From NCBI RefSeq assembly GCF_002148795.1, contig NZ_MPOB01000004.1:62001-126000 (forward strand): a DNA stretch of 64,000 bases, given 5' to 3'. This DNA is from Oceanibaculum nanhaiense (GTDB taxonomy: Bacteria > Pseudomonadota > Alphaproteobacteria > Oceanibaculales > Oceanibaculaceae). The translations under genes were made by a program, and so were the position numbers. Numbering within the stretch: the stretch's first letter is position 1; the number at the start of each line of letters is the position of its first letter. The notes below the pieces were generated by a model, which made no database searches, was not told the DNA's origin, and saw only the letters and a list, made by a program, of their open reading frames with translations. Below are positions 25,780-35,485 of this stretch, piece by piece.

Positions 25780-26757
25780 ATGAGCGTCTTCATTCTGCGA
25801 CGGCTGATGCAGAGCGTCCTGCTGATCGCCGTCATGACGGTGATCGTCTTCGCCGGGGTCTATGCCATTGGCAACCCCATCGACATTCTGATTTCCGCCG
25901 ATGCCTCCCAGGAAGAATATGACCGCGCGGTTCGCGCGCTGGGCCTCGACCGGCCCTTGTGGGAGCAGTATTTCGTCTTCCTCGGCAATCTGCTGCAGGG
26001 CGACCTCGGCAAATCCTTCGTCTTCAACGAGCCGGCGCTGAGCCTGGTGTTCGCGCGCCTTCCGGCGACGCTTGAACTGGCCTTTGCCGCGATGCTGCTG
26101 TCGATCACGGTCGGCATTCCGCTCGGCATGTGGGCCGGTCTGCGGCCCGAGAGCGTTGCCGGCCGGTCGATCATGGCCGGCTCGATCCTCGGCTTCTCCC
26201 TGCCGAATTTCTGGCAGGGGCTAATGCTGATCATGATCTTCGCGGTGTTCCTGCAATGGCTGCCCGCCGGCGGCCGTGGGGAGACCGCCAGCTTCCTCGG
26301 CATGGAATCCACGCTGTTCTCGCTGGAGGGTTGGAGCCATCTGCTGCTGCCAGCCCTCAACCTGGCGCTGTTCAAGATGTCGCTGGTGATCCGCCTGACC
26401 CGTGCGGGCATGCGCGAGACGCTGCTGCTGGACTATGTGAAATTCGCGCGTGCCAAGGGCCTGTCCACCGGGCGGGTCATCTTCGTGCATGTGCTGAAGA
26501 ACATCCTGATCCCGCTGGTCACTGTCATCGGCCTGGAGCTGGGCTCGGTCATCGCCTTCGCGGTCGTCACCGAGACGATCTTCGCCTGGCCCGGCATCGG
26601 CAAGCTGATCATCGATTCGATCTTCGTGCTCGACCGGCCGGTGATCGTCTCCTACCTGATCGTCATCGTGCTGATGTTCATCACCATCAATCTGGTGGTC
26701 GATATCCTCTATTCGATCCTCGATCCCCGCGTTCGCCTGTCGGATATGAAATCATGA
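25780..26757 (+). CDS. DppB-like ABC permease
   Basis: A 325-residue inner-membrane permease of the peptide/nickel transporter type with six membrane spans. The DppB pattern is clear: an N-terminal span, the DRPLWEQYFVFLGNLLQGDLG loop before residue 70, and the EAA-like cytoplasmic loop FARAKGLSTGRVIFVHVLKN near residue 225. It pairs with the DppC-like protein, with whose gene it overlaps by 4 bp (ATGA). Confidence 0.93.
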   Translation: MSVFILRRLMQSVLLIAVMTVIVFAGVYAIGNPIDILISADASQEEYDRAVRALGLDRPLWEQYFVFLGNLLQGDLGKSFVFNEPALSLVFARLPATLELAFAAMLLSITVGIPLGMWAGLRPESVAGRSIMAGSILGFSLPNFWQGLMLIMIFAVFLQWLPAGGRGETASFLGMESTLFSLEGWSHLLLPALNLALFKMSLVIRLTRAGMRETLLLDYVKFARAKGLSTGRVIFVHVLKNILIPLVTVIGLELGSVIAFAVVTETIFAWPGIGKLIIDSIFVLDRPVIVSYLIVIVLMFITINLVVDILYSILDPRVRLSDMKS

Positions 26758-27701
26758 GCGCCGAGTCGACCGACATCATTGCCGGTGCACCCGGCCCCGA
26801 ACTGGTTCCGGAGGCTGCCAAGGCCAAGGCGATCCCGCCCTGGCGCCGGCTGTTCTCCAGCTTCTGCGAGAGCAAGCTGGCGGTCGTCGGCCTGATCACG
26901 CTGGTCGCGATTATCCTTGTCGCGCTGTTCGCGCCCTGGATATCGCCGCAGGATCCGTTCGACCTGTCACAGATCGACATCATGGATTCGAAGATGCCGC
27001 CGGGCTCGGAAAGCTATACCGGTCAGGTGTACTGGCTGGGCACGGACGGGCAGGGCCGCGACATGCTGAGCGGCATCTTCTACGGCCTGCGCATCAGCCT
27101 GACCGTCGGCATTCTCAGCGGCTTCTTCGCGCTTATCATCGGCACCTCGCTGGGCCTGACGGCGGCCTATTTCGGCGGCAAGATCGAAACGCTGATCATG
27201 CGCATCGTCGATCTGCAGCTCAGCTTCCCGGCCATTCTGGTAGCGCTGATGCTGCTGGCGATCCTGGGGCGCGGCGTCGATAAGGTGATCCTGGCGCTGA
27301 TCATTGTGCAGTGGGCCTATTACGCCCGCACCGCGCGCAGCGCGGCACTGGTGGAACGCCGCAAGGAATATATCGAATCGGCGCGCAGCCTGGCGCTGTC
27401 CACGCCGCGCATCATCTTCCGGCACCTGCTGCCAAACTGCCTGCCACCGGTCATCGTCATCGGCACGGTGCAGGTGGCGAACGCGATTGCGCTGGAAGCC
27501 ACACTCAGCTTCCTCGGCATCGGCCTGCCGGTCACCGAGCCGTCGCTGGGCCTGCTGATCTCCAACGGCTTCAACTATCTGTTGTCGGGCCGCTACTGGA
27601 TCAGCTTCTTCCCCGGCGTGGCGTTGCTTGTCACCATTGTCGCCATCAACCTGGTCGGCGACCAGCTTCGCGACATTCTCAACCCGAGGCTTCAGCGATG
27701 A
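26754..27701 (+). CDS. DppC-like ABC permease
   Basis: A 315-residue permease partner of the DppB-like subunit. A cytoplasmic N-terminal extension (about 40 residues) precedes the first span; the LGTDGQGRDMLSGIFYGLRISL motif near residue 98 is diagnostic, and an EAA-like loop lies near 205. The ATG at 26754 overlaps the previous stop and its own stop overlaps the next ATG, so the operon is translationally coupled. Confidence 0.93.
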   Translation: MSAESTDIIAGAPGPELVPEAAKAKAIPPWRRLFSSFCESKLAVVGLITLVAIILVALFAPWISPQDPFDLSQIDIMDSKMPPGSESYTGQVYWLGTDGQGRDMLSGIFYGLRISLTVGILSGFFALIIGTSLGLTAAYFGGKIETLIMRIVDLQLSFPAILVALMLLAILGRGVDKVILALIIVQWAYYARTARSAALVERRKEYIESARSLALSTPRIIFRHLLPNCLPPVIVIGTVQVANAIALEATLSFLGIGLPVTEPSLGLLISNGFNYLLSGRYWISFFPGVALLVTIVAINLVGDQLRDILNPRLQR

Positions 27702-28675
27702 CCGAGTCGGTTCTGAAGGTCGAAAACCTGCAAACCCACTTCTTCACCAAGGCGGGCGTGGTCAAGTCGGTGGACGATGTGTCCTTCGAGATCGGCCGCG
27801 GCAAGGTCATGGGGCTGGTGGGTGAAAGCGGCTCCGGCAAGTCGGTCTCCGGCTTCTCGATCATGGGGCTGGTCGATCCGCCCGGCCGCGTGGTCAGCGG
27901 GCGCATCCTCTATCGCGGGCGCAACCTTGTCGGCCTGCCGGAAGCCGAGATGCGCAAGATCCGCGGGCGCCACATCGCGATGATCTTCCAGGATCCGATG
28001 ATGACGCTGAACCCGGTGCTGCGCATCGACACGCAGATGATCGAGACCATCCTGGCGCATGAGGATGTGGACCGGGAGACCGCCCGGCAGCGTTCCCGCG
28101 ATGCGCTGGGGCAGGTTGGCATCCCCTCGCCGGACGAGCGGCTGCAGGCCTACCCGCATCAGTTCTCCGGCGGCATGCGCCAGCGTGTGGCGATTGCCAT
28201 CGCGCTGCTGAACAAGCCGGACCTGATCATCGCGGACGAGCCGACGACGGCGCTGGACGTGACGATCCAGGCGCAGATTCTCTATGAGATGCAGAAGCTG
28301 GTGCGCGAGCAGGATATGGGGCTGCTGTGGGTTACCCATGATCTGTCCGTGGTTGCCGGCCTGGCCGACGAGCTGTGCGTCATGTATGCCGGCCGTATCG
28401 TCGAGCGCGGCGCGGTGGACGATGTTATAGAGACATCGGTGCATCCCTATACCCGCGGGCTGATCGGCTCGGTGCCGTCGCGCAACCCGCGCGGCCAGCC
28501 GCTCCGACAGATTCCCGGCATGGCGCCGCCGCCCTTCGCCCTGCCGCAGGGCTGCCCGTTCCGGCCACGCTGCCCGCGCGCCGACGATGCCTGTCTCGCG
28601 GTGCCCGAGATGGTCGAACATATGCCCGGGCGTTTCGCCCGTTGCCAGCACCCGCATCTGGAGGACGCGGCATGA
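27698..28675 (+). CDS. DppD-like ABC ATP-binding protein
   Basis: A 325-residue ATPase of the oligopeptide transporter type. Walker A GESGSGKS (residues 42-49), signature [15 protein letters not shown], Walker [13 protein letters not shown] and switch VTHD are intact. The C-terminal oligopeptide-ABC domain has the Cys-containing pattern [15 protein letters not shown]. It dimerises with the DppF-like ATPase encoded next, and its start and stop overlap both neighbours by 4 bp. Confidence 0.93.
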   Translation: MTESVLKVENLQTHFFTKAGVVKSVDDVSFEIGRGKVMGLVGESGSGKSVSGFSIMGLVDPPGRVVSGRILYRGRNLVGLPEAEMRKIRGRHIAMIFQDPMMTLNPVLRIDTQMIETILAHEDVDRETARQRSRDALGQVGIPSPDERLQAYPHQFSGGMRQRVAIAIALLNKPDLIIADEPTTALDVTIQAQILYEMQKLVREQDMGLLWVTHDLSVVAGLADELCVMYAGRIVERGAVDDVIETSVHPYTRGLIGSVPSRNPRGQPLRQIPGMAPPPFALPQGCPFRPRCPRADDACLAVPEMVEHMPGRFARCQHPHLEDAA

Positions 28676-29676
28676 CCGCCGAAGCCCCCATCATCGAACT
28701 GACGGATGTTAGCAAGCGCTTCACGAAGCGCCTGGACATAGCAGCCAAGATCGTGAACCGGCTGGGCGGCAGCATGCGCGAGGAGGTGGTGCATGCGGTC
28801 GATCGCGTCAACCTGTCGGTAAAGCAGGGCGAAGTGGTTGGCCTGGTCGGCGAATCCGGCTGCGGCAAGTCCACGCTGGGCCGGGTCGTGGCGGGTATCC
28901 ACGATGCCACCGAGGGAAAAGTCTTCTATCGCGGGCAGGAGGTGAACGGCCTGAGCGCTGCAGAGGCGAAGAGCGTCCAGCTGAAGGTGCAGATGATCTT
29001 CCAGGACCCGATGAGCTCGCTCAATCCGCGCCTGCGGGTGGAGGAGATCGTCGGCGAGGCGCCCAGGGTGCACGGCATCGTTCCGCGCAAGGAGATGGGC
29101 GGCTTTATCGACGATCTGCTGCTGCGCGTCGGCCTCGACCCCAGCTACAAGAAGCGCTATCCGCATCAGTTCTCCGGCGGTCAGCGTCAGCGCATCGGTA
29201 TCGCCCGCGCGCTGGCGGTGAACCCGGAATTCCTGGTGTGCGACGAGGCTGTGGCCGCACTCGACGTGTCGATCCAGGCGCAGGTGCTGAACCTGTTCAT
29301 GAAGCTGCGCGAGGAATTCGACCTCACCTACCTGTTCATCAGCCATGATCTGGGCGTGGTCGAGCATCTGAGCGACCGCGTGGTCATCATGTATCTCGGC
29401 CGGGTGGTGGAGAGCGCGCCGACAGACGATCTGTTCAAGGCGCCAAACCATCCCTACACCCAGGCACTGCTGGCCGAGGTGCCGAGGCTGGAGCCGGGGC
29501 GCCGTATCTTCGAGCCGATCAAGGGCGAGATTCCCTCACCGCTGGATCCGCCGCCGGGCTGTCACTTCCATCCGCGCTGCCCGCATGCCCATGCGCGTTG
29601 CAAGGCGGAGGTGCCGGTGCTGAAGGAAATCGCCCCCAACCGCTTCTCCGCCTGTCATCTGAACGACCAGCAATAG
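28672..29676 (+). CDS. DppF-like ABC ATP-binding protein
   Basis: A 334-residue second ATPase of the transporter. Walker A is GESGCGKST, the signature [16 protein letters not shown] and the switch ISHDLG are canonical. Walker B reads [12 protein letters not shown]: the usual Pro after Asp-Glu is Ala, but the catalytic Glu is present, so activity is expected. The C-terminal [15 protein letters not shown] repeats the Cys pattern of this family. The next gene starts 15 bp after its stop. Confidence 0.93.
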   Translation: MTAEAPIIELTDVSKRFTKRLDIAAKIVNRLGGSMREEVVHAVDRVNLSVKQGEVVGLVGESGCGKSTLGRVVAGIHDATEGKVFYRGQEVNGLSAAEAKSVQLKVQMIFQDPMSSLNPRLRVEEIVGEAPRVHGIVPRKEMGGFIDDLLLRVGLDPSYKKRYPHQFSGGQRQRIGIARALAVNPEFLVCDEAVAALDVSIQAQVLNLFMKLREEFDLTYLFISHDLGVVEHLSDRVVIMYLGRVVESAPTDDLFKAPNHPYTQALLAEVPRLEPGRRIFEPIKGEIPSPLDPPPGCHFHPRCPHAHARCKAEVPVLKEIAPNRFSACHLNDQQ

Positions 29677-29691
29677 AGCCGGGAGGCCCTG

Positions 29692-30444
29692 ATGTTCCGA
29701 CCCGACGCCGCGATTGCGGCCCTGCTGGAGGCGCGGCGCAGCCGCACGCGGCTGACGGCGCTGCCGGAGGGGGCACGACCCGGCTCGGTGGCCGATTCCT
29801 ATGCGGTTCAGGACGGTGTGACGCAGGCGCTGGGGCCGGTGGGTGCATGGAAGATCGGCGCGAAATCGCCGGCCGATAATCCGCTGTCAGCCCCGATCCA
29901 GCAGGGCGATGTGATCGATAGTGGGGCGAGCCTGCCGCGCGACCGGTTCAACATCGTCATCATCGAGGCGGAGGTCGCTTTCCGCTTCGGCCGTGACCTG
30001 CCGGCATCTGGCGCACCCTATGACGATGCGGCGATCCTGGCAGCCATCGAGAGCGCGCATCCGGCCATCGAGATCGTCGATAGCCGCTTCGCCGACATCG
30101 AGAATCTCGACCCGCTCAGCAAGCTGGCCGACTTCCAGCTCAATGGCGGGCTGGTTGTGGGGGTGGCGCTGCGCGACTGGCAGGGGCTGGACCTGAAGGG
30201 CATCACCGCCAGCGTCACCATCGACGGCAAGACCGTGATCGAGAAGACCGGCGGCAACCCGGCGGGCGATCCGCGCTGGCTGGCGCTCTGGGCGGCCAAC
30301 AATTTGATTGCGCGCGGCCATACGATCCGCGCCGGGCAGGTGGTCACCACCGGCTCCTATGTCGGCATGCTGCCGGCACCGCAGGGCGGCGAGATTGTCG
30401 CCACCCTGTCAGGCGTCGGCAGCGTTTCCGTCAAGATCAGCTAG
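29692..30444 (+). CDS. 2-keto-4-pentenoate hydratase-like (MhpD/FAH-fold) protein
   Basis: A 250-residue member of the hydratase/decarboxylase family that acts on 2-hydroxyalka-dienoates in aromatic meta-cleavage pathways. Metal-binding acidic residues can be placed at EAEVAFRFG (two Glu, about residue 92) and in EIVDSRF (about residue 123). Close relatives include 2-oxohepta-3-ene-dioate hydratases and decarboxylases. Its location at the end of a Dpp-type operon is unusual and may mean the imported compound is broken down through a 2-oxo acid. It converges with the DJ-1 gene, 13 bp away. Confidence 0.8.
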   Translation: MFRPDAAIAALLEARRSRTRLTALPEGARPGSVADSYAVQDGVTQALGPVGAWKIGAKSPADNPLSAPIQQGDVIDSGASLPRDRFNIVIIEAEVAFRFGRDLPASGAPYDDAAILAAIESAHPAIEIVDSRFADIENLDPLSKLADFQLNGGLVVGVALRDWQGLDLKGITASVTIDGKTVIEKTGGNPAGDPRWLALWAANNLIARGHTIRAGQVVTTGSYVGMLPAPQGGEIVATLSGVGSVSVKIS

Positions 30445-30457
30445 TTATTCGGCGGCC

Positions 30458-31168
30458 TCATTCCGCCGCCTGGCGGGTACTGGCCAGAAGCGCGCCGCGG
30501 AGCGCCTCGCCCAGCCGCTTCGCGGAAGCCGGGTTCTGACCGGTGATGAGGTTGCCGTCGCGCACCACATGCGTCTCGAACAGTCCGGCATTCTCGAATT
30601 CCGCGCCCAGTTCCCTGAGCTTTGTTTCCAGCAGGAACGGGACGACGTCCTCCAGCTCCACCTTGCGCTCCTCGGCATCGGTGAAGGCGTTCACGCGGCG
30701 GCCTTTCACCACCGGCGTACCGTCCGGACGCTTGGCCTCGACGAGGCCCGCCGGGCCATGGCAGACGGCGGCAACCGGCTTGCCGGCGGCATCAAGCTCA
30801 CCGACCAGCTTGGCCAGCGCCGTATCCTTCGGCAGATCCCACATGGTGCCGTGGCCGCCCGGCAGATAGATGCCGGAAACCTCGTCCGCCTTGATCGAAT
30901 CCGTGCGGGCGGTGCTCTTCAGCGCCTGCATGGCCTTCTCGTCATCCAGGAAGCGGTCGACGGAATTGACGTTTTCGCCGTGCGGCTTCAGCGAACCGGG
31001 ATCGGCTTTCACCTCGCCGCCGGCGGGCGAGGCAAAGATCACCTCAAAGCCCGCATCGCGCAGGATGTAGTAGGGGGTGCTCAGCTCCTCGAAATGGAAG
31101 CCGGTCTGCCGCCCGGTATCGCCGAGTTCGGTATGGCCGGTGACGACGAACAGGAAGGGATTGGTCAT
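30458..31168 (-). CDS. DJ-1/PfpI family protein (type 1 glutamine amidotransferase-like)
   Basis: A 236-residue DJ-1/PfpI superfamily protein resembling the Hsp31/glyoxalase III branch. The ATG at 31168 is preceded by AAGGAGG. The nucleophile elbow AVCHGPAGL supplies Cys136, and an upstream Glu in FHFEELSTPY (about residue 28) may assist. Likely roles are methylglyoxal/glyoxal detoxification or protein quality control. It follows the CoA-transferase gene after 73 bp on the same strand and may be the end of the TRAP operon. Confidence 0.85.
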   Translation of the reverse strand: MTNPFLFVVTGHTELGDTGRQTGFHFEELSTPYYILRDAGFEVIFASPAGGEVKADPGSLKPHGENVNSVDRFLDDEKAMQALKSTARTDSIKADEVSGIYLPGGHGTMWDLPKDTALAKLVGELDAAGKPVAAVCHGPAGLVEAKRPDGTPVVKGRRVNAFTDAEERKVELEDVVPFLLETKLRELGAEFENAGLFETHVVRDGNLITGQNPASAKRLGEALRGALLASTRQAAE

Positions 31169-31241
31169 GGGAAACCTCCTTGGGGTTCCGGAAACATGAC
31201 TCCCAGATAAGAGGCTTCGCCGCGATTGTAAGGGGTGGGCG

Positions 31242-32462
31242 TCAGCTTGTCGCGGTGGCGATTGCCGCACCGCTGGCCAGCATGGCGGCGATTTCCGCGT
31301 CGCTGTAGCCGGCCTCGCGCAGCACTTCGGCGGTGTGTTCGCCATAGACCGGGGCACCCGATTGCGGTCCGCCCGGCGTTCCGGAAAAGGCGATGGGCAG
31401 GCCGATGGTCTTTACCGGACCCAGTGTCGAATGTTCGACCTCGGTGATGACGCCGCGCGCCAGCGCCTGCGGGTCGCGGTGCATTTCCGGAATGGTCAGG
31501 ACCGGGCCGGCGGGCAGGCCGACAGCTTCCAGCCGGGCGAGCCAGTCGGATGTGGTGCGGGTCTGGAAGATCGGGTTCAGGATCTCGACCAGTGCCGGCA
31601 GGTTGGTCATCCGGCTGGCATTGCTGGAAAACCGCGGATCGTTGTTCAGCTGCGGCGCCTCAATGGCCTTCAGCAGGCGCTCCCAGTTAGCCTGGTTGGC
31701 GGCGCCGATATTGATCCAGCCATCCTGCGTCGGGAAGGCCTGGTAGGGCGCGTTCAGCGGATGGGCGGAGCCGATCGGTTGCGGCGTCTCGCCCGTGGCG
31801 AAGCAGATCGCCGATTGCCAGTAGGTGTGCACGATGCCGGCCTCGAACAGCGAGGTATCGACCTTCTGGCCTTCGCCGGTCTTCAGCCGGCTGGTATAGG
31901 CGGCCAGCACGCCCATCGCGGCGATGATGCCCGCCGTGATGTCGGTGACCGGCGCGCCGACCTTCACCGGCGGGCGGCCCTCGCCCTCCCCGGTGATGCT
32001 CATCAGGCCGCTCATGCCCTGGGCGATCAGGTCGAAGCCGCCACGATCCGCATAGGGGCCGGTGCGGCCGAAGCCGGAAATCTCGCAATAGATCAGGCCG
32101 GGATTGATCTTGCGCAGCTCCTCATAACCGAGGCCCAGCTTCTCCATCGTGCCCATGCGGTAATTCTCGATCACCACATCGGCGCCCTCCAGCAGCCGGC
32201 GCACCGCCTGCTTGCCGGCCTCGGTCTTCAGGTCGAGGGCGATGCCCCGCTTGTTGCGGTTCATCATCATATAGGCGGCGGGCTGATCCTCGATCAGCGG
32301 GGGCACGAAGCGGCGCGCATCGTCGCCGCCCGGCACCTTCTCCACCTTCACCACATCGGCGCCCATATCGGCCAGCATCAGGCCGCAGACCGGCCCGGCC
32401 ATGATGTGCGCCAGTTCGATGACTTTCAGGCCGGAAAGCGGCCCCTTTTGCCGTGCGGGCAT
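31242..32462 (-). CDS. class III CoA-transferase (CaiB/BaiF family)
   Basis: A 406-residue member of the family III CoA-transferases (formyl-CoA transferase type), which move CoA between carboxylic acids through an aspartyl-CoA thioester. The catalytic Asp is most likely Asp174 in GAPVTDITAG. Other family pieces are LKVIELAHIMAGP at the N terminus and NRNKRGIALDLK near residue 70. It is the next gene after the TRAP transporter on the same strand (20 bp from dctM), so it probably activates the imported organic acid as its CoA ester. Confidence 0.92.
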   Translation of the reverse strand: MPARQKGPLSGLKVIELAHIMAGPVCGLMLADMGADVVKVEKVPGGDDARRFVPPLIEDQPAAYMMMNRNKRGIALDLKTEAGKQAVRRLLEGADVVIENYRMGTMEKLGLGYEELRKINPGLIYCEISGFGRTGPYADRGGFDLIAQGMSGLMSITGEGEGRPPVKVGAPVTDITAGIIAAMGVLAAYTSRLKTGEGQKVDTSLFEAGIVHTYWQSAICFATGETPQPIGSAHPLNAPYQAFPTQDGWINIGAANQANWERLLKAIEAPQLNNDPRFSSNASRMTNLPALVEILNPIFQTRTTSDWLARLEAVGLPAGPVLTIPEMHRDPQALARGVITEVEHSTLGPVKTIGLPIAFSGTPGGPQSGAPVYGEHTAEVLREAGYSDAEIAAMLASGAAIATATS

Positions 32463-32482
32463 GATTTCCTAATCACTCACTC

Positions 32483-33766
32483 TCAACGGTAGAACAGTTC
32501 GACCAGCGCCATCGGCACGGCCGGCACATAGGTTACAAGCATCAGCACGGCGAACAGAACCCCGATGAAGGGCAGGTTGACCCGCGTCACCGCCCACATA
32601 TCCGCTTTGGCGATGGAGCAGGAGGTCATCAGCACACTGGCGACCGGCGGGGTCTGCTGGCCGATGCCGAGATTCAGCGTGACCACCAGGCCGAAATGCA
32701 CCGGGTCGATGCCGACCGCATTCACCAGCGGCATGACGATGGGCACCACCAGGATGATCGCCGCAGCCGAGTGCAGGAACAGGCCGATCACCAGGAAGAA
32801 CACGTTCAGGATCGCCAGCACCGCGTATTTGTCGCTGGTGATGGAGGACAGCCAGAGTGCCAGCTTCTGCGGAATCTGCTGTTCGGTCAGATAGACGCCG
32901 AGCAGGGCGGAGGTCGCCACCAGCAGCATGACCACGGCGGTCTGGATCGCGCCTTCCATCATCGAGTTGTAGAGATGGGTCAGGTCCAGTTCGCGATAGA
33001 TCACGCCGCCGATGAACAGCGCGGCCACCACGGCGAGGCCGGCGCCCTCGGTTGCCGTGACCCAGCCGCCGAAGATGCCGCCCAGGATGATCAGCGGCAA
33101 CAGGAAGGCCCAGGCGGCTTCCTTGAAGGTCTCCTTCAGGCGGGCCAGGCTGAACACTTCCTCGACCGGATAGTTGTAGCGGCGGGCATACCAGTAGGCC
33201 AAACCCATCATGCCGCCGCCGCCCAGGATGCCGGGCACGATGCCGGCGACGAAGATCTGCACCACCGAGGCATCCGCCATGACGGCGTAGAGGATCATCG
33301 GGATCGAGGGCGGGATGATGACCGCCAGCGTCGCCGAGGAGGAGGTGATGGCGGCCGCGAATTCCTTCGGGTAGCCCTTCTTCTTCATCGCCGGGATCAG
33401 GATCGAGCCCATCGCCGCGACATCCGCCACGGCGGAGCCGGAGATTTCCGCGAAGAACATTGAGGTGCCGATATTCACCATCGCCAGGCCGCCCTTCACG
33501 AAGCCGAACAGCGCCGAGGCGAAGGCGATCAGCCGGCGTGACAGGCTGGAGGAATTCATGATGGCGCCGGCCAGGATGAACAGCGGGATTGCCAGCAGCG
33601 GGAAGCTGGTGGCGCCGTTGAACAGCACCAGCGCCGCGTTCAGCATCGATTCCATGCCCGACGAGTAGATCATCGCCGCCATGGCGACGATGCCGAGCGA
33701 GATTGCAATGGGAACGTTCAGCAGGATGAGGGCGACCAGCGCCACGAACATGACCGCGACGATCAT
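32483..33766 (-). CDS. TRAP transporter large permease (DctM type)
   Basis: A 427-residue, roughly 12-span membrane protein of the TRAP large subunit family, a sodium- or proton-driven organic-acid importer. Typical motifs are AIPLFILAGAIMNSSSLSRRL near residue 60 and FAEISGSAVADVAAMGS near 105, and GMMGLAYWY, PQTPPVASV-like QQTPPVASVL near the C terminus. Its start overlaps the small-permease stop by 4 bp. Confidence 0.94.
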   Translation of the reverse strand: MIVAVMFVALVALILLNVPIAISLGIVAMAAMIYSSGMESMLNAALVLFNGATSFPLLAIPLFILAGAIMNSSSLSRRLIAFASALFGFVKGGLAMVNIGTSMFFAEISGSAVADVAAMGSILIPAMKKKGYPKEFAAAITSSSATLAVIIPPSIPMILYAVMADASVVQIFVAGIVPGILGGGGMMGLAYWYARRYNYPVEEVFSLARLKETFKEAAWAFLLPLIILGGIFGGWVTATEGAGLAVVAALFIGGVIYRELDLTHLYNSMMEGAIQTAVVMLLVATSALLGVYLTEQQIPQKLALWLSSITSDKYAVLAILNVFFLVIGLFLHSAAAIILVVPIVMPLVNAVGIDPVHFGLVVTLNLGIGQQTPPVASVLMTSCSIAKADMWAVTRVNLPFIGVLFAVLMLVTYVPAVPMALVELFYR

Positions 33767-34284
33767 CGCAGCGCCTCCTCAAGCTGCTTTTGCTCGTGAT
33801 CGAGAATGCCCCCGCCGCGCGCCTGCGCCAGCACTTCGGGCAGGCTGAACAGCTGCGCCAGGATGAACAGCACACTGCCGATCGGGATGACCGACTGGGT
33901 GAGGGTGGTGGTGACGTTCGGCAGGCTAACCAGCGTGTCGCCCTGCAGGATCTGCAGCACCTCCCAGCCGAACCAGCCGAGGATGGCGAAGAAGCCGATG
34001 ACGCAGGCCTCGGCGAACAGCACTGCAGCCACACGCATCTGCGGCGCCATTGCATTCACCAGACCGGGAAAGCCGATATGGGCGCGCTTCAGGGCGGCCA
34101 GCGAGGCGCCGTAATAGGTCAGCCAGGCCAGCATGATCGAGGCGACCTCGTCGTACCAGACCAGCGACCAGCCCATTTTCCGGTAGGTGACGCCCATGAT
34201 GATGATCACCGTCAGGCTGGCGAGCAGGAAGATGACGAAAGCCGTCAGGGTCTTTTCGAAAACGGTCCTCAAGGCGGCGAACAC
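33763..34284 (-). CDS. TRAP transporter small permease (DctQ type)
   Basis: A four-span membrane protein, 173 residues from the GTG at 34284. This start has AAGGA nine bases upstream. The frame is open to a TTG at 34329, but that lies in the T-run of the terminator after the binding-protein gene, so the shorter form is preferred. Family features are the N-terminal span FVIFLLASLTVIIIMGVTYRK cut by the first loop, and WYDEVASIMLAWLTYYGA near residue 45. It acts as a scaffold for the large permease. Confidence 0.85.
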   Translation of the reverse strand: MFAALRTVFEKTLTAFVIFLLASLTVIIIMGVTYRKMGWSLVWYDEVASIMLAWLTYYGASLAALKRAHIGFPGLVNAMAPQMRVAAVLFAEACVIGFFAILGWFGWEVLQILQGDTLVSLPNVTTTLTQSVIPIGSVLFILAQLFSLPEVLAQARGGGILDHEQKQLEEALR

Positions 34285-34327
34285 TGTGGGCGATCCTTGG
34301 CTAGCGGAAACGAGGCTTGGGGTGGGC

Positions 34328-34361
34328 AAAAAAAAGCCCTGCCGGCGGCAGCCGACAGGGC
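34328..34361 (-). terminator. intrinsic terminator/attenuator between dctP-like and dctQ-like genes
   Basis: Read on the minus strand, a 10-bp stem (34352-34361 with 34336-34345, one G-T pair) with a 6-nt loop is followed by eight T (34335-34328). This is a strong intrinsic terminator form placed inside the TRAP operon, so read-through probably sets the ratio of binding protein to permease. Confidence 0.85.
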
Positions 34362-34376
34362 GTCATGGCAGTGTGG

Positions 34377-35357
34377 TTACATTCCGGTGCCGAGGGCGAT
34401 GGCCTGATCGACCAGCTTGCCGCCGGCCGGCACATCCTTGCCGAACTCCGCATAGACTTCCTTGCTGGCGGCGATGAAGGCGTCCTTGTCGGCCTCGTTC
34501 ACCGCGACGCCGGCAGCCTTGATCTTGGCCAGCAGATCGTCCTCCAGCTTCACCGCCTGCTCATAGACGTAGGGCTGGGTTTCCCTGGCGGCTTCGCTCA
34601 GCGCCTTGCGGACATCCTCCGGCAGAGAGTCCCACTTGCGCGCACCCGCCACGATATAGGCCGGGGTATAGACATGGCCGGTCATCGACAGGTACTTCTG
34701 CACTTCCTGGAACTTGGTGGAGTAGATCTGCGTCAGCGGGTTCTCCTGCCCGTCCATCACGCCGGTCTGCAGCGCCACGAACACTTCCGACAGGGCCATC
34801 GGCGACGGGTTGGCGCCATAGCTCTGGAACATCTTCACGCGCCATTTGCCCTTCGGCGTGCGCAGCTTGATGCCCTTCAGGTCTTCCGGCTTCACGATGG
34901 GGCGGACATTGTTGGTGATGTGGCGGAAGCCGTTTTCCCACACCGCCAGAACCTTGTAGCCCTTGGCCTCGGCCATCGGCGCGAGGGAGGGCCACACCAC
35001 CTCCTTCTCGATCTTCTTCATATGCTCGCGGTTCTTCACGAGATACGGCATCTCGAACATGCCGAAGGCATCGACCTCGGATGACATGACGGTCGAGGGC
35101 AGGGCGAACTCGACGGTACCGAGCCGCAGCTTCTGCAGCAGCTCCTTGTCGCCGCCAAGCTGGCTGGAGCCGAAGGTGACGACCTTGGCCTTGCCGCCCA
35201 GCTTCTCGTTGGCGCGGCGCGCGAACTCGTTGGCCGACAGTTCGAACAGTGAGCCCGGGCCGCCGACATGGCCGAATTTCAGCTCCATCTGCGCCTGGGC
35301 CGGCATGGCCAGCCCGCCGGCCAGCAGCACGGCGCTTGCGATAAACAGTTTCCTCAT
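34377..35357 (-). CDS. TRAP transporter substrate-binding protein (DctP type)
   Basis: A 326-residue periplasmic binding protein. A signal peptide (MRKLFIASAVLLAGGLAMPA, ending AQAQ) should be cut near residue 22. The TRAP pattern includes the ligand-carboxylate Arg in GIKLRTPKGK near residue 150 and SEVFVALQTGVMDGQENP near 185. The ligand is a carboxylate; the CoA-transferase downstream and the aminotransferase upstream suggest a hydroxy- or oxo-acid. It is followed by an attenuator. Confidence 0.93.
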   Translation of the reverse strand: MRKLFIASAVLLAGGLAMPAQAQMELKFGHVGGPGSLFELSANEFARRANEKLGGKAKVVTFGSSQLGGDKELLQKLRLGTVEFALPSTVMSSEVDAFGMFEMPYLVKNREHMKKIEKEVVWPSLAPMAEAKGYKVLAVWENGFRHITNNVRPIVKPEDLKGIKLRTPKGKWRVKMFQSYGANPSPMALSEVFVALQTGVMDGQENPLTQIYSTKFQEVQKYLSMTGHVYTPAYIVAGARKWDSLPEDVRKALSEAARETQPYVYEQAVKLEDDLLAKIKAAGVAVNEADKDAFIAASKEVYAEFGKDVPAGGKLVDQAIALGTGM

Positions 35358-35485
35358 GACGTTTCCTCCATCTCCTGTTGATGTATGGGGCCGGTCTTGG
35401 TGCCGGCTCTTCCATCGGATTATGCTTGTATTTCGGTGTGCCTCGCCATCATTAGTTGTCGCGCATTTTATCTAGTCCAGTGGCC

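Noticed and set aside
30445-30470. GGCGGC/GCCGCC hairpin between the convergent hydratase and DJ-1 genes as a terminator
   Set aside because: The stem overlaps the end of the DJ-1 coding region and has no T-run on either side.
34285-34329. TTG start of the TRAP small permease at 34329
   Set aside because: It would begin inside the T-run of the terminator after the binding-protein gene; GTG 34284 has a better ribosome site.
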